Source: JANLUX01 sp031363705
GTDB taxonomy: Bacteria; Bacteroidota; Bacteroidia; AKYH767-A; OLB10
Reading direction: 5' to 3'
NCBI GenBank assembly: GCA_031363705.1
Contig: JANLUX010000240.1
Span: forward strand, 1 to 34,364
DNA: 34,364 nucleotides
A program made the translations under genes and the position numbers. This document shows, in pieces, positions 1-7,259 of this stretch. The notes under the pieces are model-generated. The model saw only the letters and a program-made list of their open reading frames with translations. It ran no database searches and had not been told where the DNA came from. The stretch's first letter is position 1. The number at the start of each line of letters is the position of its first letter.

Positions 1-143
1 GAGAGTTCATCACAAAAGGTCTGGCTCCAACTCTTGGTTTGTTGTGGCGAACATTGAGTTATTATCCCTACATCATTATCGGTGCAATCATATTACCCAA
101 ATGGATCAGGAGTAAAACTACTTTATTGAAGAAGTTGAAATAA
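1..143 (+). CDS. C-terminal end of a flippase-like multi-pass membrane protein (partial)
   Basis: Only the last 46 residues are inside the window, read in frame 3 to a TAA at 141-143. They contain a hydrophobic helix (YYPYIIIGAIILP) followed by a basic cytoplasmic-type tail (KWIRSKTTLLKKLK). The LWRTLSYYPYIIIGA stretch resembles the final helix of the lysylphosphatidylglycerol synthase/flippase-like family (YbhN/AglD-type, UPF0104), which are inner-membrane proteins. The assignment rests on this tail alone and other polytopic families are possible. It converges with ade, whose stop is 20 bases downstream. Confidence 0.45.
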   Translation, partial: EFITKGLAPTLGLLWRTLSYYPYIIIGAIILPKWIRSKTTLLKKLK

Positions 144-163
144 TTTGTGTAGAAATTTTCTGT

Positions 164-1795
164 TCACACAAACAACTCCGTAAACTTAAACTCACCTCCA
201 TCAAACAATCCTTTATCACTCAACTTTAATTGAGGAATAACCAGCAAAGCCATAAATGAAAGTGACATATAAGGAGCACGTAATGTGGATCCCCATTCTT
301 TGGCTTTGCCGGCAAGCAATGAATATAAATTACCAATGGTTTCACAGTCAAGATCACTCATTAATCCAGCAACCGGTAATGGTATCACTAACTGATCGTG
401 AATGCAGGCTGCACTTAAACCTCCCGTATTCTCGATTAGCAAATTCACTGCGTTACATAAATCAAGGTCATTGGTTCCAACTGCAATGATGTTGTGTGAA
501 TCATGAGCAACACTGCTTGCAATTGCGCCTTTCTTTAATCCAAAATTTTTAATGAATGCAATTGCAGGTTTTGCTTTGGTGTAACGATTTACAACAACCA
601 TTTTTAATACATCGTTTTCAATATCAGCAACAGCAAATCCATTTTCAATTTTGCATTTAACTTTTTCGTTACTGGTTACCAATTGTCCGTCATGTGCAAC
701 TATGCAATTGATGAAATCACTTTTTGCTTTCACTTCAAAATCATCAGGAACTATAGCAGTTGCCTTAAAGTGGTTGATGATTTTATGCTTGCGTTTTGGT
801 AAAAAACACTTTCCCTTTTCAGCAACTAACATTCCATTGATGATGGTTTGCTGCACTTCGAAATCTTTAAGATTATTTACAACAATAAAATCAGCAGGAT
901 CATTTTTTTGCAACAGACCTACATTTAATTTATAATGCTTTACCGGATTCACACATGCAACCTGCAACACATTCATCACATCATTGCCCAAACCAATTGC
1001 ACGCTTCACATGCTGATCAATATGTCCAAGCAACAATTCATCGGGATGTTTATCATCACAACAAAACATGCATTGCTCATGATGTTCCTTTAATAAAGGA
1101 GCAAGCGCATCAAAGTTTCTGGCAGCTGAACCTTCACGAATTAATATTTTCATTCCATGTTTTAATTTATCCAATGCTTCTTCCAAAGTAAAGCACTCGT
1201 GATCGGTACTGATGCCTGCAGCAATATATTTTTCAGCCTGCTCACCACGTAAACCGGGAGCATGCCCATCAACGGGCTTGTTGTATTTTATTGCAACAGC
1301 AATTTTCTCCATTACCATAGGATCATCATATAATACTCCGGGATAATTCATCATCTCACTTAAATACCGGATGTCATCACGTTGCATCAATTCATCAATT
1401 TCATTTGCTGTCAGTGTTGCACCTGCTGTTTCAAATATTGTTGCAGGCACACAGGAAGGAGCACCGAAATTAAATTTCAGCATTGCACCTTTTGCATTTT
1501 CAATCATGTAATAAACACCTCTTAATCCAAGCACATTTGCAATTTCATGCGGATCGCTTACTGTTGCAACGGTTCCATGTCGTAATGCAACACGTGCAAA
1601 TTCATAAGGCGTAAGCATTGAGCTTTCAATATGAATGTGTGCATCAACAAAACCGGGCATAATAAAACTGGAATAAGATTCATCATTCTCCTCTATACTT
1701 TCTATAATTCCATTGCTGATATGAAGTGTCCCCTGGTAAATACGTGAGTTTAACACATCCACAATGTTGCCCGAAATGCTTTTAATATTCTGCAT
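164..1795 (-). CDS. ade: Adenine deaminase
   Basis: The 543-residue protein has the amidohydrolase-fold signature of bacterial adenine deaminase (adenine to hypoxanthine plus ammonia, cytosolic purine salvage). The metal-binding HIH is in GFVDAHIHIESS near residues 49-60, followed by HGTVATVSDPHEIANV near 88-103, which is highly characteristic of the family. Further conserved blocks are PVDGHAPGLRG, STDHECFTLEEA and CCDDKHPDELL. The length is close to characterised family members (about 550-600 residues). The ATG at 1795-1793 is preceded by a TATTTTTA box (minus strand, 1818-1811), leaving a 15-nt gap. The gene is divergent from the cold-shock gene. Confidence 0.93.
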   Translation of the reverse strand: MQNIKSISGNIVDVLNSRIYQGTLHISNGIIESIEENDESYSSFIMPGFVDAHIHIESSMLTPYEFARVALRHGTVATVSDPHEIANVLGLRGVYYMIENAKGAMLKFNFGAPSCVPATIFETAGATLTANEIDELMQRDDIRYLSEMMNYPGVLYDDPMVMEKIAVAIKYNKPVDGHAPGLRGEQAEKYIAAGISTDHECFTLEEALDKLKHGMKILIREGSAARNFDALAPLLKEHHEQCMFCCDDKHPDELLLGHIDQHVKRAIGLGNDVMNVLQVACVNPVKHYKLNVGLLQKNDPADFIVVNNLKDFEVQQTIINGMLVAEKGKCFLPKRKHKIINHFKATAIVPDDFEVKAKSDFINCIVAHDGQLVTSNEKVKCKIENGFAVADIENDVLKMVVVNRYTKAKPAIAFIKNFGLKKGAIASSVAHDSHNIIAVGTNDLDLCNAVNLLIENTGGLSAACIHDQLVIPLPVAGLMSDLDCETIGNLYSLLAGKAKEWGSTLRAPYMSLSFMALLVIPQLKLSDKGLFDGGEFKFTELFV

Positions 1796-1828
1796 ATAAA
1801 ATATTTGAGGTAAAAATAATTTATAAAT

Positions 1829-1859
1829 ATTGCTCTCTGTTGTTTTTATTTTAGTTTTG
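1829..1859 (+). promoter_or_regulatory. Bacteroidota-type promoter of the cold-shock gene
   Basis: ATTG at 1829-1832 is separated by exactly 19 bases from TAGTTTTG at 1852-1859. This matches the known Bacteroidota primary sigma consensus (TTTG-N19-TAnnTTTG). It leaves an A/T-rich leader of about 40 nt before the ATG at 1902. Confidence 0.7.
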
Positions 1860-1901
1860 TAGCACCAATAAAAATTTATATTAATTAACTCTTATTAACC
1901 A

Positions 1902-2096
1902 ATGGCAACAGGAAAAATTAAATTCTTCAACGAATCGAAGGGCTTCGGCTTCATCCTTGAAGATGAAACGAACAAAGAGATCTTTGTACATCACAGCGGA
2001 TTAACTGATCGGGTGCGTGAAAACGACCTTGTAAGTTATGATGTAGTGGAAGGAAAAAAAGGTCAGAATGCGGTGAACGTAAAGAAAATTCAATAA
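1902..2096 (+). CDS. Cold-shock domain protein (CspA family)
   Basis: This is a 64-residue single-domain OB-fold nucleic-acid chaperone. RNP1 (KGFGFI, residues 13-18) and RNP2 (IFVHH, residues 27-31) are both intact, and the MATGKIKFFNESKGFGFI opening is typical of the CspA family. Such proteins bind single-stranded RNA/DNA and melt mRNA structure. The gene is monocistronic: it has its own promoter at 1829-1859 and a terminator hairpin directly after the stop. Whether it is cold-induced cannot be read from the sequence. The short A/T-rich leader does not look like the long thermosensor leader of E. coli cspA. Confidence 0.93.
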   Translation: MATGKIKFFNESKGFGFILEDETNKEIFVHHSGLTDRVRENDLVSYDVVEGKKGQNAVNVKKIQ

Positions 2097-2121
2097 CCAA
2101 TAGTATTATTGAAACGTTTTT

Positions 2122-2150
2122 AAATCCTCTCCGAAAAGGGAGGATTTTTC
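2122..2150 (+). terminator. Rho-independent terminator after the cold-shock gene
   Basis: The arms AAATCCTCTCC (2122-2132) and GGGAGGATTT (2138-2147) pair with one bulged base around a GAAAA loop. A T run follows. Confidence 0.75.
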
Positions 2151-2236
2151 TTTTTATACAACAACCAAATCTTTACCTATAGTAATTCCATGTGTGATTT
2201 CCGTTTATATAAATCATATTTAGAAACTGGTATTTA

Positions 2237-2244
2237 TATTTTTG
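2237..2244 (+). promoter_or_regulatory. -7 box next to the recG start
   Basis: TATTTTTG matches TAnnTTTG and ends one base before the first ATG (2246) and four bases before the second ATG (2249). Transcription would be expected to begin at about 2249, which suggests a leaderless message. No good -33 element is visible at the expected spacing. Confidence 0.45.
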
Positions 2245-2245
2245 C

Positions 2246-4351
2246 ATGATGCCTTATAATCCGGATTCACCAATTGAATATTTAAAAGGCGCTGGACCAC
2301 AACGTGGTGAATTGCTAAAAAAAGAATTAGGCATTTTTACCATTAACGATCTCTTTCAACATTATCCTTTTCGTTATGTTGACCGTTCACGATTTTATAC
2401 CATCAGCGAAGCCAGTGAAGACATAGCATATATTCAACTGAAAGGAACCATTACGCGCATAACATCGGTGGGAGAAAAGCGAACTACACGATTAATTGCA
2501 AATTTTAAGGACGAGACCGGAAGCATTGAATTGGTTTGGTTCCAGGGAATAAAATGGATGCGTGATGCATTGAAAGCCGGTGTTACTTACATTGTTTTTG
2601 GAAAGCCAACAGTTTTTAATGGAAAAATAAATATTGTTCATCCTGAAATTGAACCGGCTTCATTACAGCAGGATGTGACAAGCGGAAAACTACAGGGTAT
2701 TTACAGCAGCACGGAGAAATGCAAAGTGATGGGATTGGATAGCAAAGGGATTTTGAAACTGCAAAAAAATCTAATACAAGGTTTGCCATCTCATCTTCCG
2801 GAAACACTTCCTCAAAAAATTATTCAGCAACAGCAATTAATTCCTTTGCGTGATGCACAGGTGCTGATTCATTTTCCAACTGATACTGCTACACTTGAAA
2901 AAGCACAGCAACGGTTAAAGTTTGAAGAGCTGTTTTATTTACAGCTTCGATTGCTCTTGACTAAACAACTCCGCACGGAAAAAATTCGCGGTAAAATGTT
3001 TGCACACATTGGCGATTACTTTAATAATTTTTATCACAACCATTTGCCATTCGCCTTAACCAATGCGCAGAAAAAAGTTTTAAAGGATATTCGTTCTGAT
3101 TGCGGTTCAGGAAAGCAGATGAATCGTTTGTTGCAGGGAGATGTTGGAAGCGGTAAAACGGTGGTTGCATTGTTGAGTATGTTAATGGCTTTGGATAATG
3201 GCTACCAGGCGTGTTTGATGGCACCAACAGAAATTCTTGCTTCGCAACATTTTGAAACCATTTCTGATTTACTGAAAGATATGCCTGTTAAAATTGAAAT
3301 ACTTACAGGAAGTACCAAAGCTGCAAAGCGAAGAGAAATTGCTGAACTATTATTAAATGGTGAATTACATTTCCTTATCGGCACCCATGCATTGATTGAA
3401 GATGCAGTTCAGTTTCAGAATTTGGGAATGGTGGTGATTGATGAGCAACACCGCTTTGGAGTGGAGCAACGTGCAAAGCTCTGGATGAAAAACGATGAGC
3501 TGCCACATGTGTTGGTGATGACTGCTACCCCTATTCCAAGAACACTTGCAATGACTTTGTATGGTGACCTGGATGTTTCGGTGATTGATGAATTACCACC
3601 AGGAAGAAAACCCGTAAAAACAGTTCATAAATATGAGGCAAACCGTTTGGCGGTGTTTGGTTTATTAAAAGAGCAAATTGCATCAGGAAGACAAGTGTAT
3701 ATTGTTTATCCGTTAATTGAAGAATCAGAAAAATTAGACTACAATGATCTGATGGCTGGTTATGAAAGTATATGCCGTGATTTTCCGTTGCCACAATATA
3801 AAGTGAGTATTGTGCATGGAAGAATGAAACCAAAAGACAAGGATTACGAGATGCAAATGTTTAAAGAAGGTAAAACAAATATTCTTGTAGCAACCACTGT
3901 GATTGAAGTAGGTGTGAATGTTCCTAATGCGTCTGTAATGTTGATTGAAAGTGCAGAGCGTTTTGGTTTATCACAACTTCACCAGTTACGTGGACGTGTA
4001 GGACGTGGTGCTGATCAGAGTTTTTGCATTTTACTTACAGGCAGCAAACTTAGTAATGAAGCACGCTTAAGAATGCGGACCATGTGTGATACCAATGATG
4101 GTTTTGTAATAGCAGAAACTGATTTACAAATACGAGGACCCGGAGATATAACGGGTACTCAGCAAAGTGGTATTTTAAATTTCAGAATTGCTGACCTTGC
4201 AAAAGACTCTGCCATCCTAGAAAAAGCCCGTCACGCTGCAATTGATTTATTAAAACATGATCCGCATTTGGTGCTTCCGGAAAATAATATGATTGCAGAA
4301 AAACTGGCAAATGCAGAAAAGGTTTCTGGAAATTTTAGCAGGGTGAGTTGA
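2246..4351 (+). CDS. recG: ATP-dependent DNA helicase RecG
   Basis: The 701-residue protein (E. coli RecG is 693) remodels stalled forks and branched DNA. The wedge/OB domain occupies roughly residues 60-150. The helicase core starts with Walker A GDVGSGKT near residue 298. The DEAD-like DEQHRFG box near 400 and the TATPIPRTLAMT block near 425 are characteristic of RecG/Mfd. The QLRGRVGRG motif VI and the RecG C-terminal region follow. Two ATGs are adjacent (2246 and 2249), and the -7 box position favours 2249. The last 21 codons plus the stop (4286-4351) are duplicated in diverged form at 5277-5341, on the far side of the toxin-antitoxin pair that follows. Confidence 0.96.
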   Translation: MMPYNPDSPIEYLKGAGPQRGELLKKELGIFTINDLFQHYPFRYVDRSRFYTISEASEDIAYIQLKGTITRITSVGEKRTTRLIANFKDETGSIELVWFQGIKWMRDALKAGVTYIVFGKPTVFNGKINIVHPEIEPASLQQDVTSGKLQGIYSSTEKCKVMGLDSKGILKLQKNLIQGLPSHLPETLPQKIIQQQQLIPLRDAQVLIHFPTDTATLEKAQQRLKFEELFYLQLRLLLTKQLRTEKIRGKMFAHIGDYFNNFYHNHLPFALTNAQKKVLKDIRSDCGSGKQMNRLLQGDVGSGKTVVALLSMLMALDNGYQACLMAPTEILASQHFETISDLLKDMPVKIEILTGSTKAAKRREIAELLLNGELHFLIGTHALIEDAVQFQNLGMVVIDEQHRFGVEQRAKLWMKNDELPHVLVMTATPIPRTLAMTLYGDLDVSVIDELPPGRKPVKTVHKYEANRLAVFGLLKEQIASGRQVYIVYPLIEESEKLDYNDLMAGYESICRDFPLPQYKVSIVHGRMKPKDKDYEMQMFKEGKTNILVATTVIEVGVNVPNASVMLIESAERFGLSQLHQLRGRVGRGADQSFCILLTGSKLSNEARLRMRTMCDTNDGFVIAETDLQIRGPGDITGTQQSGILNFRIADLAKDSAILEKARHAAIDLLKHDPHLVLPENNMIAEKLANAEKVSGNFSRVS
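4286..4351 (+). repeat. recG 3' tail, copy A of a direct repeat flanking the zeta-like module
   Basis: This is the native coding copy, ending at the recG TGA (4349-4351). It matches 5277-5341: 16 identical bases at the left end, a 9-base diverged block, a 10/9-base block with one indel, then 30 of 31 bases identical through the stop codon. Similarity ends abruptly after the stop. Confidence 0.85.
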
Positions 4352-4450
4352 GTTTGGTGAGTTGGTTAATTAGTTGATTATGTTAATTGGTAATACAGAT
4401 TGAAAAAGGTTTTTCAAAAACCTTTATGCTTTTTACCAGGTCAGAATTTT

Positions 4451-4482
4451 TTTGTCTCAAAGTTTGAGGTTGATTACCTTTG
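4451..4482 (+). promoter_or_regulatory. Promoter of the zeta-like toxin-antitoxin pair
   Basis: TTTG at 4451-4454, a 20-base spacer, then TACCTTTG at 4475-4482. This near-consensus promoter lies 17 bases before the ATG at 4500. That position rules out upstream TTG starts, which would fall inside the promoter. The hicBA promoter has the same 20-base spacer and 17-base gap. Confidence 0.75.
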
Positions 4483-4499
4483 TCAAGTATATTAAAACT

Positions 4500-4679
4500 A
4501 TGAAAAAACCGCTGGTAAATATTGATTTTAACATAATGGCAAAAGCAATGAAGGAATATGTTCATAAAGCTGCGCTGCTTTCGGGTAACACCATTGTTTA
4601 TATCAGAAGTGGTGAAATGGTAGAAGAGAATCCAAAAACCCGCCAAACACGAATTCTTAAAAGAACTCATCGTGATTAA
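4500..4679 (+). CDS. Small protein upstream of the zeta-like toxin, probable antitoxin
   Basis: This 59-residue protein (MKKPLVNIDFNIMAKAMKEY..., basic end KRTHRD) has no domain I recognise. It sits directly before the zeta-like kinase and its TAA shares one base with the toxin ATG (TAATG, 4677-4681), so the two are probably translationally coupled. The antitoxin-first order, small size and shared promoter are the arguments for an antitoxin role, which is inferred from position rather than homology. It does not resemble the classical epsilon antitoxin. The ATG at 4500 is chosen because the promoter ends at 4482. Confidence 0.6.
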   Translation: MKKPLVNIDFNIMAKAMKEYVHKAALLSGNTIVYIRSGEMVEENPKTRQTRILKRTHRD

Positions 4680-5269
4680 TGCCCTTACTTTATATACTTG
4701 CCGGAGCTAACGGCACTGGAAAAACCACTTATTACCTTACTGCAATTCAGCAGCAATTTATTGATTCCGGTTTACCTTTTTTAAATGTTGATCTTATTGC
4801 AAAAAACGAGTTAGGAGGATTTACACCTGACAATTTTGTAAATGCTGAAATGATTTTTCGTCAACGTGCAGGAGAATTAATAAAAGACAAAAAAGATTTT
4901 ATGATTGAAAGCAATTTAGCTAATAGCAATGATTACATATGGATTGAAAATATGATAAAGCATGGTTTTGAAATTATTTTATTTTTTATGTGCACAGGTG
5001 ATTTGAATGTGAACATTAATCGGGTTGAGAGAAGAGTGCGTGAAGGAGGACACAATATTCCTGTAGAAATAATTATTCATCGCTATAAAATAGGACTTAC
5101 CTATTTAAAAGGAAAACTTCATTTATTCAAAGAAGTTTTTCTTATCGATAACGCCACTGATGAAGCTATTGAAGTAGCGCATGTGAAAAACGGACATCTT
5201 ACAAAGGAATTTGTGCAATTTCCCAAATGGGCAGATGACCTTTTATATATTATTAAAAGAATGAAATAG
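4679..5269 (+). CDS. Zeta-toxin-like P-loop kinase
   Basis: This 196-residue cytosolic P-loop protein has its Walker A (GANGTGKTT) at residues 9-17 and an Asp in LNVDLIA near residue 40, where zeta toxins place a substrate/catalytic acid. FMIESNLAN follows, and then an Arg-rich RVERRVREGGHNIP block near 113-126 that resembles the zeta-family sensor/lid region. Known zeta/PezT toxins phosphorylate UDP-N-acetylglucosamine and block wall synthesis, but the substrate here cannot be read from sequence. It overlaps the upstream small gene by one base. The pair lies between recG and a duplicated recG tail (5277-5341), consistent with acquisition as a cassette. It could also be a non-toxic P-loop kinase. 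Confidence 0.8.
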   Translation: MPLLYILAGANGTGKTTYYLTAIQQQFIDSGLPFLNVDLIAKNELGGFTPDNFVNAEMIFRQRAGELIKDKKDFMIESNLANSNDYIWIENMIKHGFEIILFFMCTGDLNVNINRVERRVREGGHNIPVEIIIHRYKIGLTYLKGKLHLFKEVFLIDNATDEAIEVAHVKNGHLTKEFVQFPKWADDLLYIIKRMK

Positions 5270-5276
5270 AATTAAA

Positions 5277-5341
5277 AATATGATTGCAGAAATGCTTTCT
5301 CATGGAGAAAGGTTTCTGGGAATTTTAGCAGGGTGAGTTGA
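5277..5341 (+). repeat. Duplicated recG 3' tail, copy B (non-coding remnant)
   Basis: The copy ends at a TGA (5339-5341) equivalent to the recG stop. If one missing A near 5310 is restored, it reads NMIAEMLSHGEKVSGNFSRVS, against NMIAEKLANAEKVSGNFSRVS in recG. The differences are clustered amino-acid substitutions, as in a divergent recG allele, rather than scattered decay. It ends 9 bases before the stop of the convergent gene at 5351. Confidence 0.85.
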
Positions 5342-5350
5342 AACAAATAA

Positions 5351-6742
5351 TTACGGCATAAATATTTTTTGCATTTTATACCCGGCTTCTGTTGTATTAA
5401 TTGTAAGAAAATAAATTCCGCTTCTTAATATCATATTATTAAATGCTAACTGATGATTTCCATTTTTTAATTCGCCATTAAACAATTCTTTTACATGCTG
5501 ACCTAACATATTAACAACATTAATACTCACAGCTCCTGAACCTGATAATGTCAAAGACAAATCAATGAAGTTTTGTGTTATGGTATGAATGGACATATTA
5601 TAAACCGGAGCAACATCATCTGAAATTTTTGCAGCATCCACATATAATGCAAGAGAAAAATCACGATTAAAAACAAAAGGAGGGTGCGTTTCTTTTGATC
5701 TTACAACCAGTATGTATGGTTGAGAATTTATTTGAGATACATCAGGAGTCCAGGTTAATCTGCAGTCTGCACTTCCATTGTCATCATGGTGAATAAAATC
5801 AGGAGAATTATTAGAAAAGAAAATTCCTCCGGTTGCATCAAATGAAAGATAATCGTTGTCTGCAAAGTCAGTTGCAGTCATATTAAAATCAAGCATACTG
5901 CCTGCGGCAATTCGATAGCTGGCATCACTTTCAGGAAGAATATTACAGGTTCTGGAAAAAGATGCAGGACTGTTTGCTGATGGAATAACAATAATTTGCA
6001 TATCCCTTCTTATCTCACCAATCTTAACACCATTACGATATTCGCTTGCGAGAACGGAAACCACAAAGTGCCCTTCTGTATTTGGTAAAAAAGAAATTTC
6101 TCCTGTGATTGTATTCATAGTAAAAGGCATTGTTGTATCGGATGGTGGCAGGGAGTATCCGGAAATAACATGACTATTAAAAGGATCTGCAAACATTAGG
6201 GAATTATCATATGGAAGATCTAACTGCCAATGCAGCGAATCGCCATCAGCATCATAAGGTAAAGGATTATAATAAAATGGATTGTTTACCTGAGCAATTG
6301 GGATAGGAGGATTAATAAATATTGGAGATGAATTACCGCCATCAACATGTAATTGGTTTTGAAGATACATTCCGGCAGGGTCCAGATTTAAAATTGCCAG
6401 ATTGCGACAACAATTTTGCCACGTTAATATATAATCGCCATTCCCCGGGAAAACAAAAGTTGTATCATAAACATATTCTTCCACACCATTCCCGATATTT
6501 ATAGCGGGAGAAGCAGCAATAGAAACCGATCCTATTAAATGACCCTGAATTAAGTCATAAACATAAATTTCATCCATAGGCTGAATAGGAATTCCAATTA
6601 CATCACGGTAAATCGTCATCACAATATGGTAGTTTAATCCGCTAATATGTGTTGCTGTAATTTGTCCTCCCATTAAATGGCTTCCAAATGAAAGCGTGTT
6701 TAATATAAGAGACAGAGCAAAGGATAGGAGAAGTTTTTTCAT
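5351..6742 (-). CDS. Secreted protein with T9SS type A C-terminal sorting domain
   Basis: The 463-residue protein starts with a signal peptide (MKKLLLSFALSLILNTLSFG). It continues with the SHLMGGQIT opening seen in many Bacteroidota surface and gliding-associated proteins, then beta-sandwich-like sequence with DADGDS and ADNDYLSF segments. The last ~75 residues form a T9SS sorting domain (VNMLGQHVKELFNGEL ... GNHQLAFN ... SGIYFLTI ... KIFMP). The expected route is Sec export followed by outer-membrane translocation. The ATG at 6742-6740 is preferred over an upstream GTG because it begins the signal peptide. A weak TACATTTA box lies at 6785-6778. Function beyond surface localisation is unknown. 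Confidence 0.85.
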   Translation of the reverse strand: MKKLLLSFALSLILNTLSFGSHLMGGQITATHISGLNYHIVMTIYRDVIGIPIQPMDEIYVYDLIQGHLIGSVSIAASPAINIGNGVEEYVYDTTFVFPGNGDYILTWQNCCRNLAILNLDPAGMYLQNQLHVDGGNSSPIFINPPIPIAQVNNPFYYNPLPYDADGDSLHWQLDLPYDNSLMFADPFNSHVISGYSLPPSDTTMPFTMNTITGEISFLPNTEGHFVVSVLASEYRNGVKIGEIRRDMQIIVIPSANSPASFSRTCNILPESDASYRIAAGSMLDFNMTATDFADNDYLSFDATGGIFFSNNSPDFIHHDDNGSADCRLTWTPDVSQINSQPYILVVRSKETHPPFVFNRDFSLALYVDAAKISDDVAPVYNMSIHTITQNFIDLSLTLSGSGAVSINVVNMLGQHVKELFNGELKNGNHQLAFNNMILRSGIYFLTINTTEAGYKMQKIFMP

Positions 6743-6859
6743 TGGGTTTGTGTTTGGATTAAAATGAAATATCACTGTAAATGTATAACTATTCCCTAGT
6801 TAAACAACTTTTATAAAAAACGCTCGAGCAAAAATGGAATTATAGTCTTTAAAATTTCA

Positions 6860-7108
6860 TCACTTCTTCCTTTCCTCCGCTTCCATCACCGTCAGCTTTT
6901 GTCCTTTCACAACCAAACCGTTTATTTTTTCAATAGCACGCAAAGCATCTTCTTTATTCTCAAATTCAATAAAACCAAACCCTTTTGATTCCCAGGTAAT
7001 TTTATCATAAACGATTTTAGTGCTAACAATAGGTCCAAATTGCTTAAACAACATTTCAAGCAGCATTTCGTTGATGGAAGATTCGATGTTTTTTACAAAA
7101 ATTTTCAT
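6860..7108 (-). CDS. Single-RRM RNA-binding protein
   Basis: This 82-residue protein is essentially one RRM domain. RNP2 is IFVKNI (residues 3-8) and RNP1 is KGFGFIEF (residues 42-49), followed by the usual EDALRAIEKINGL helix and the KLTVMEAEERKK tail. Small single-RRM proteins are widespread in Bacteroidota and cyanobacteria and bind RNA, with roles in post-transcriptional control. The target RNA is unknown. It is transcribed away from dxs, with a ~23-bp inverted repeat in the intergenic region. Confidence 0.92.
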   Translation of the reverse strand: MKIFVKNIESSINEMLLEMLFKQFGPIVSTKIVYDKITWESKGFGFIEFENKEDALRAIEKINGLVVKGQKLTVMEAEERKK

Positions 7109-7115
7109 TGTTGTA

Positions 7116-7229
7116 GTAGAAAGTATAAAGTAGATAGTCTCAACTAAGGCAAACGATTCGATTTATTATGGTGCAATATTAAAAAAGAGAGGGACAAGTC
7201 TTTATACTAACTACTTTATACTTTCTACT
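7116..7229. repeat. Inverted repeat between the RRM gene and dxs
   Basis: An arm near 7116-7139 (AGTAGAAAGTATAAAGTAG...) and an arm near 7206-7229 (...CTACTTTATACTTTCTACT) are complementary over about 24 bases with one mismatch, separated by about 66 bases. A shorter pair with the same outer arms occurs at 23351-23420, and a related half-copy lies near 9942-9961, pointing to a dispersed intergenic repeat. Confidence 0.6.
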
Positions 7230-7236
7230 TATTCCG

Positions 7237-7244
7237 TATTTTTG
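7237..7244 (+). promoter_or_regulatory. -7 box of dxs
   Basis: TATTTTTG matches TAnnTTTG and lies 15 bases before the ATG at 7260. A TTG start at 7242 would fall inside this box, so 7260 is preferred. The -33 element is poor. Confidence 0.5.
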
Positions 7245-7259
7245 CTCATCCATAAAAAC

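Noticed and set aside
4352..4410. GTTGGTTAATTAGTTGATTA-type run after recG as a distinct repeat element
   Set aside because: It is short simple-sequence-like DNA without defined ends; noted only as spacer before the toxin-antitoxin promoter.
4452..4499. Longer N terminus of the zeta-module small protein from a TTG
   Set aside because: It would be encoded by the promoter TTTG-N20-TACCTTTG itself.
4383..4670. 95-codon minus-strand frame opposite the antitoxin
   Set aside because: It is a shadow of the coupled plus-strand gene, crosses its promoter and has no recognisable domain.
4286..5341. Classical integrative element with attL/attR at recG
   Set aside because: No integrase, excisionase or replication gene lies between the repeats; only the two-gene module is present, so I describe the repeat and do not call a known element.
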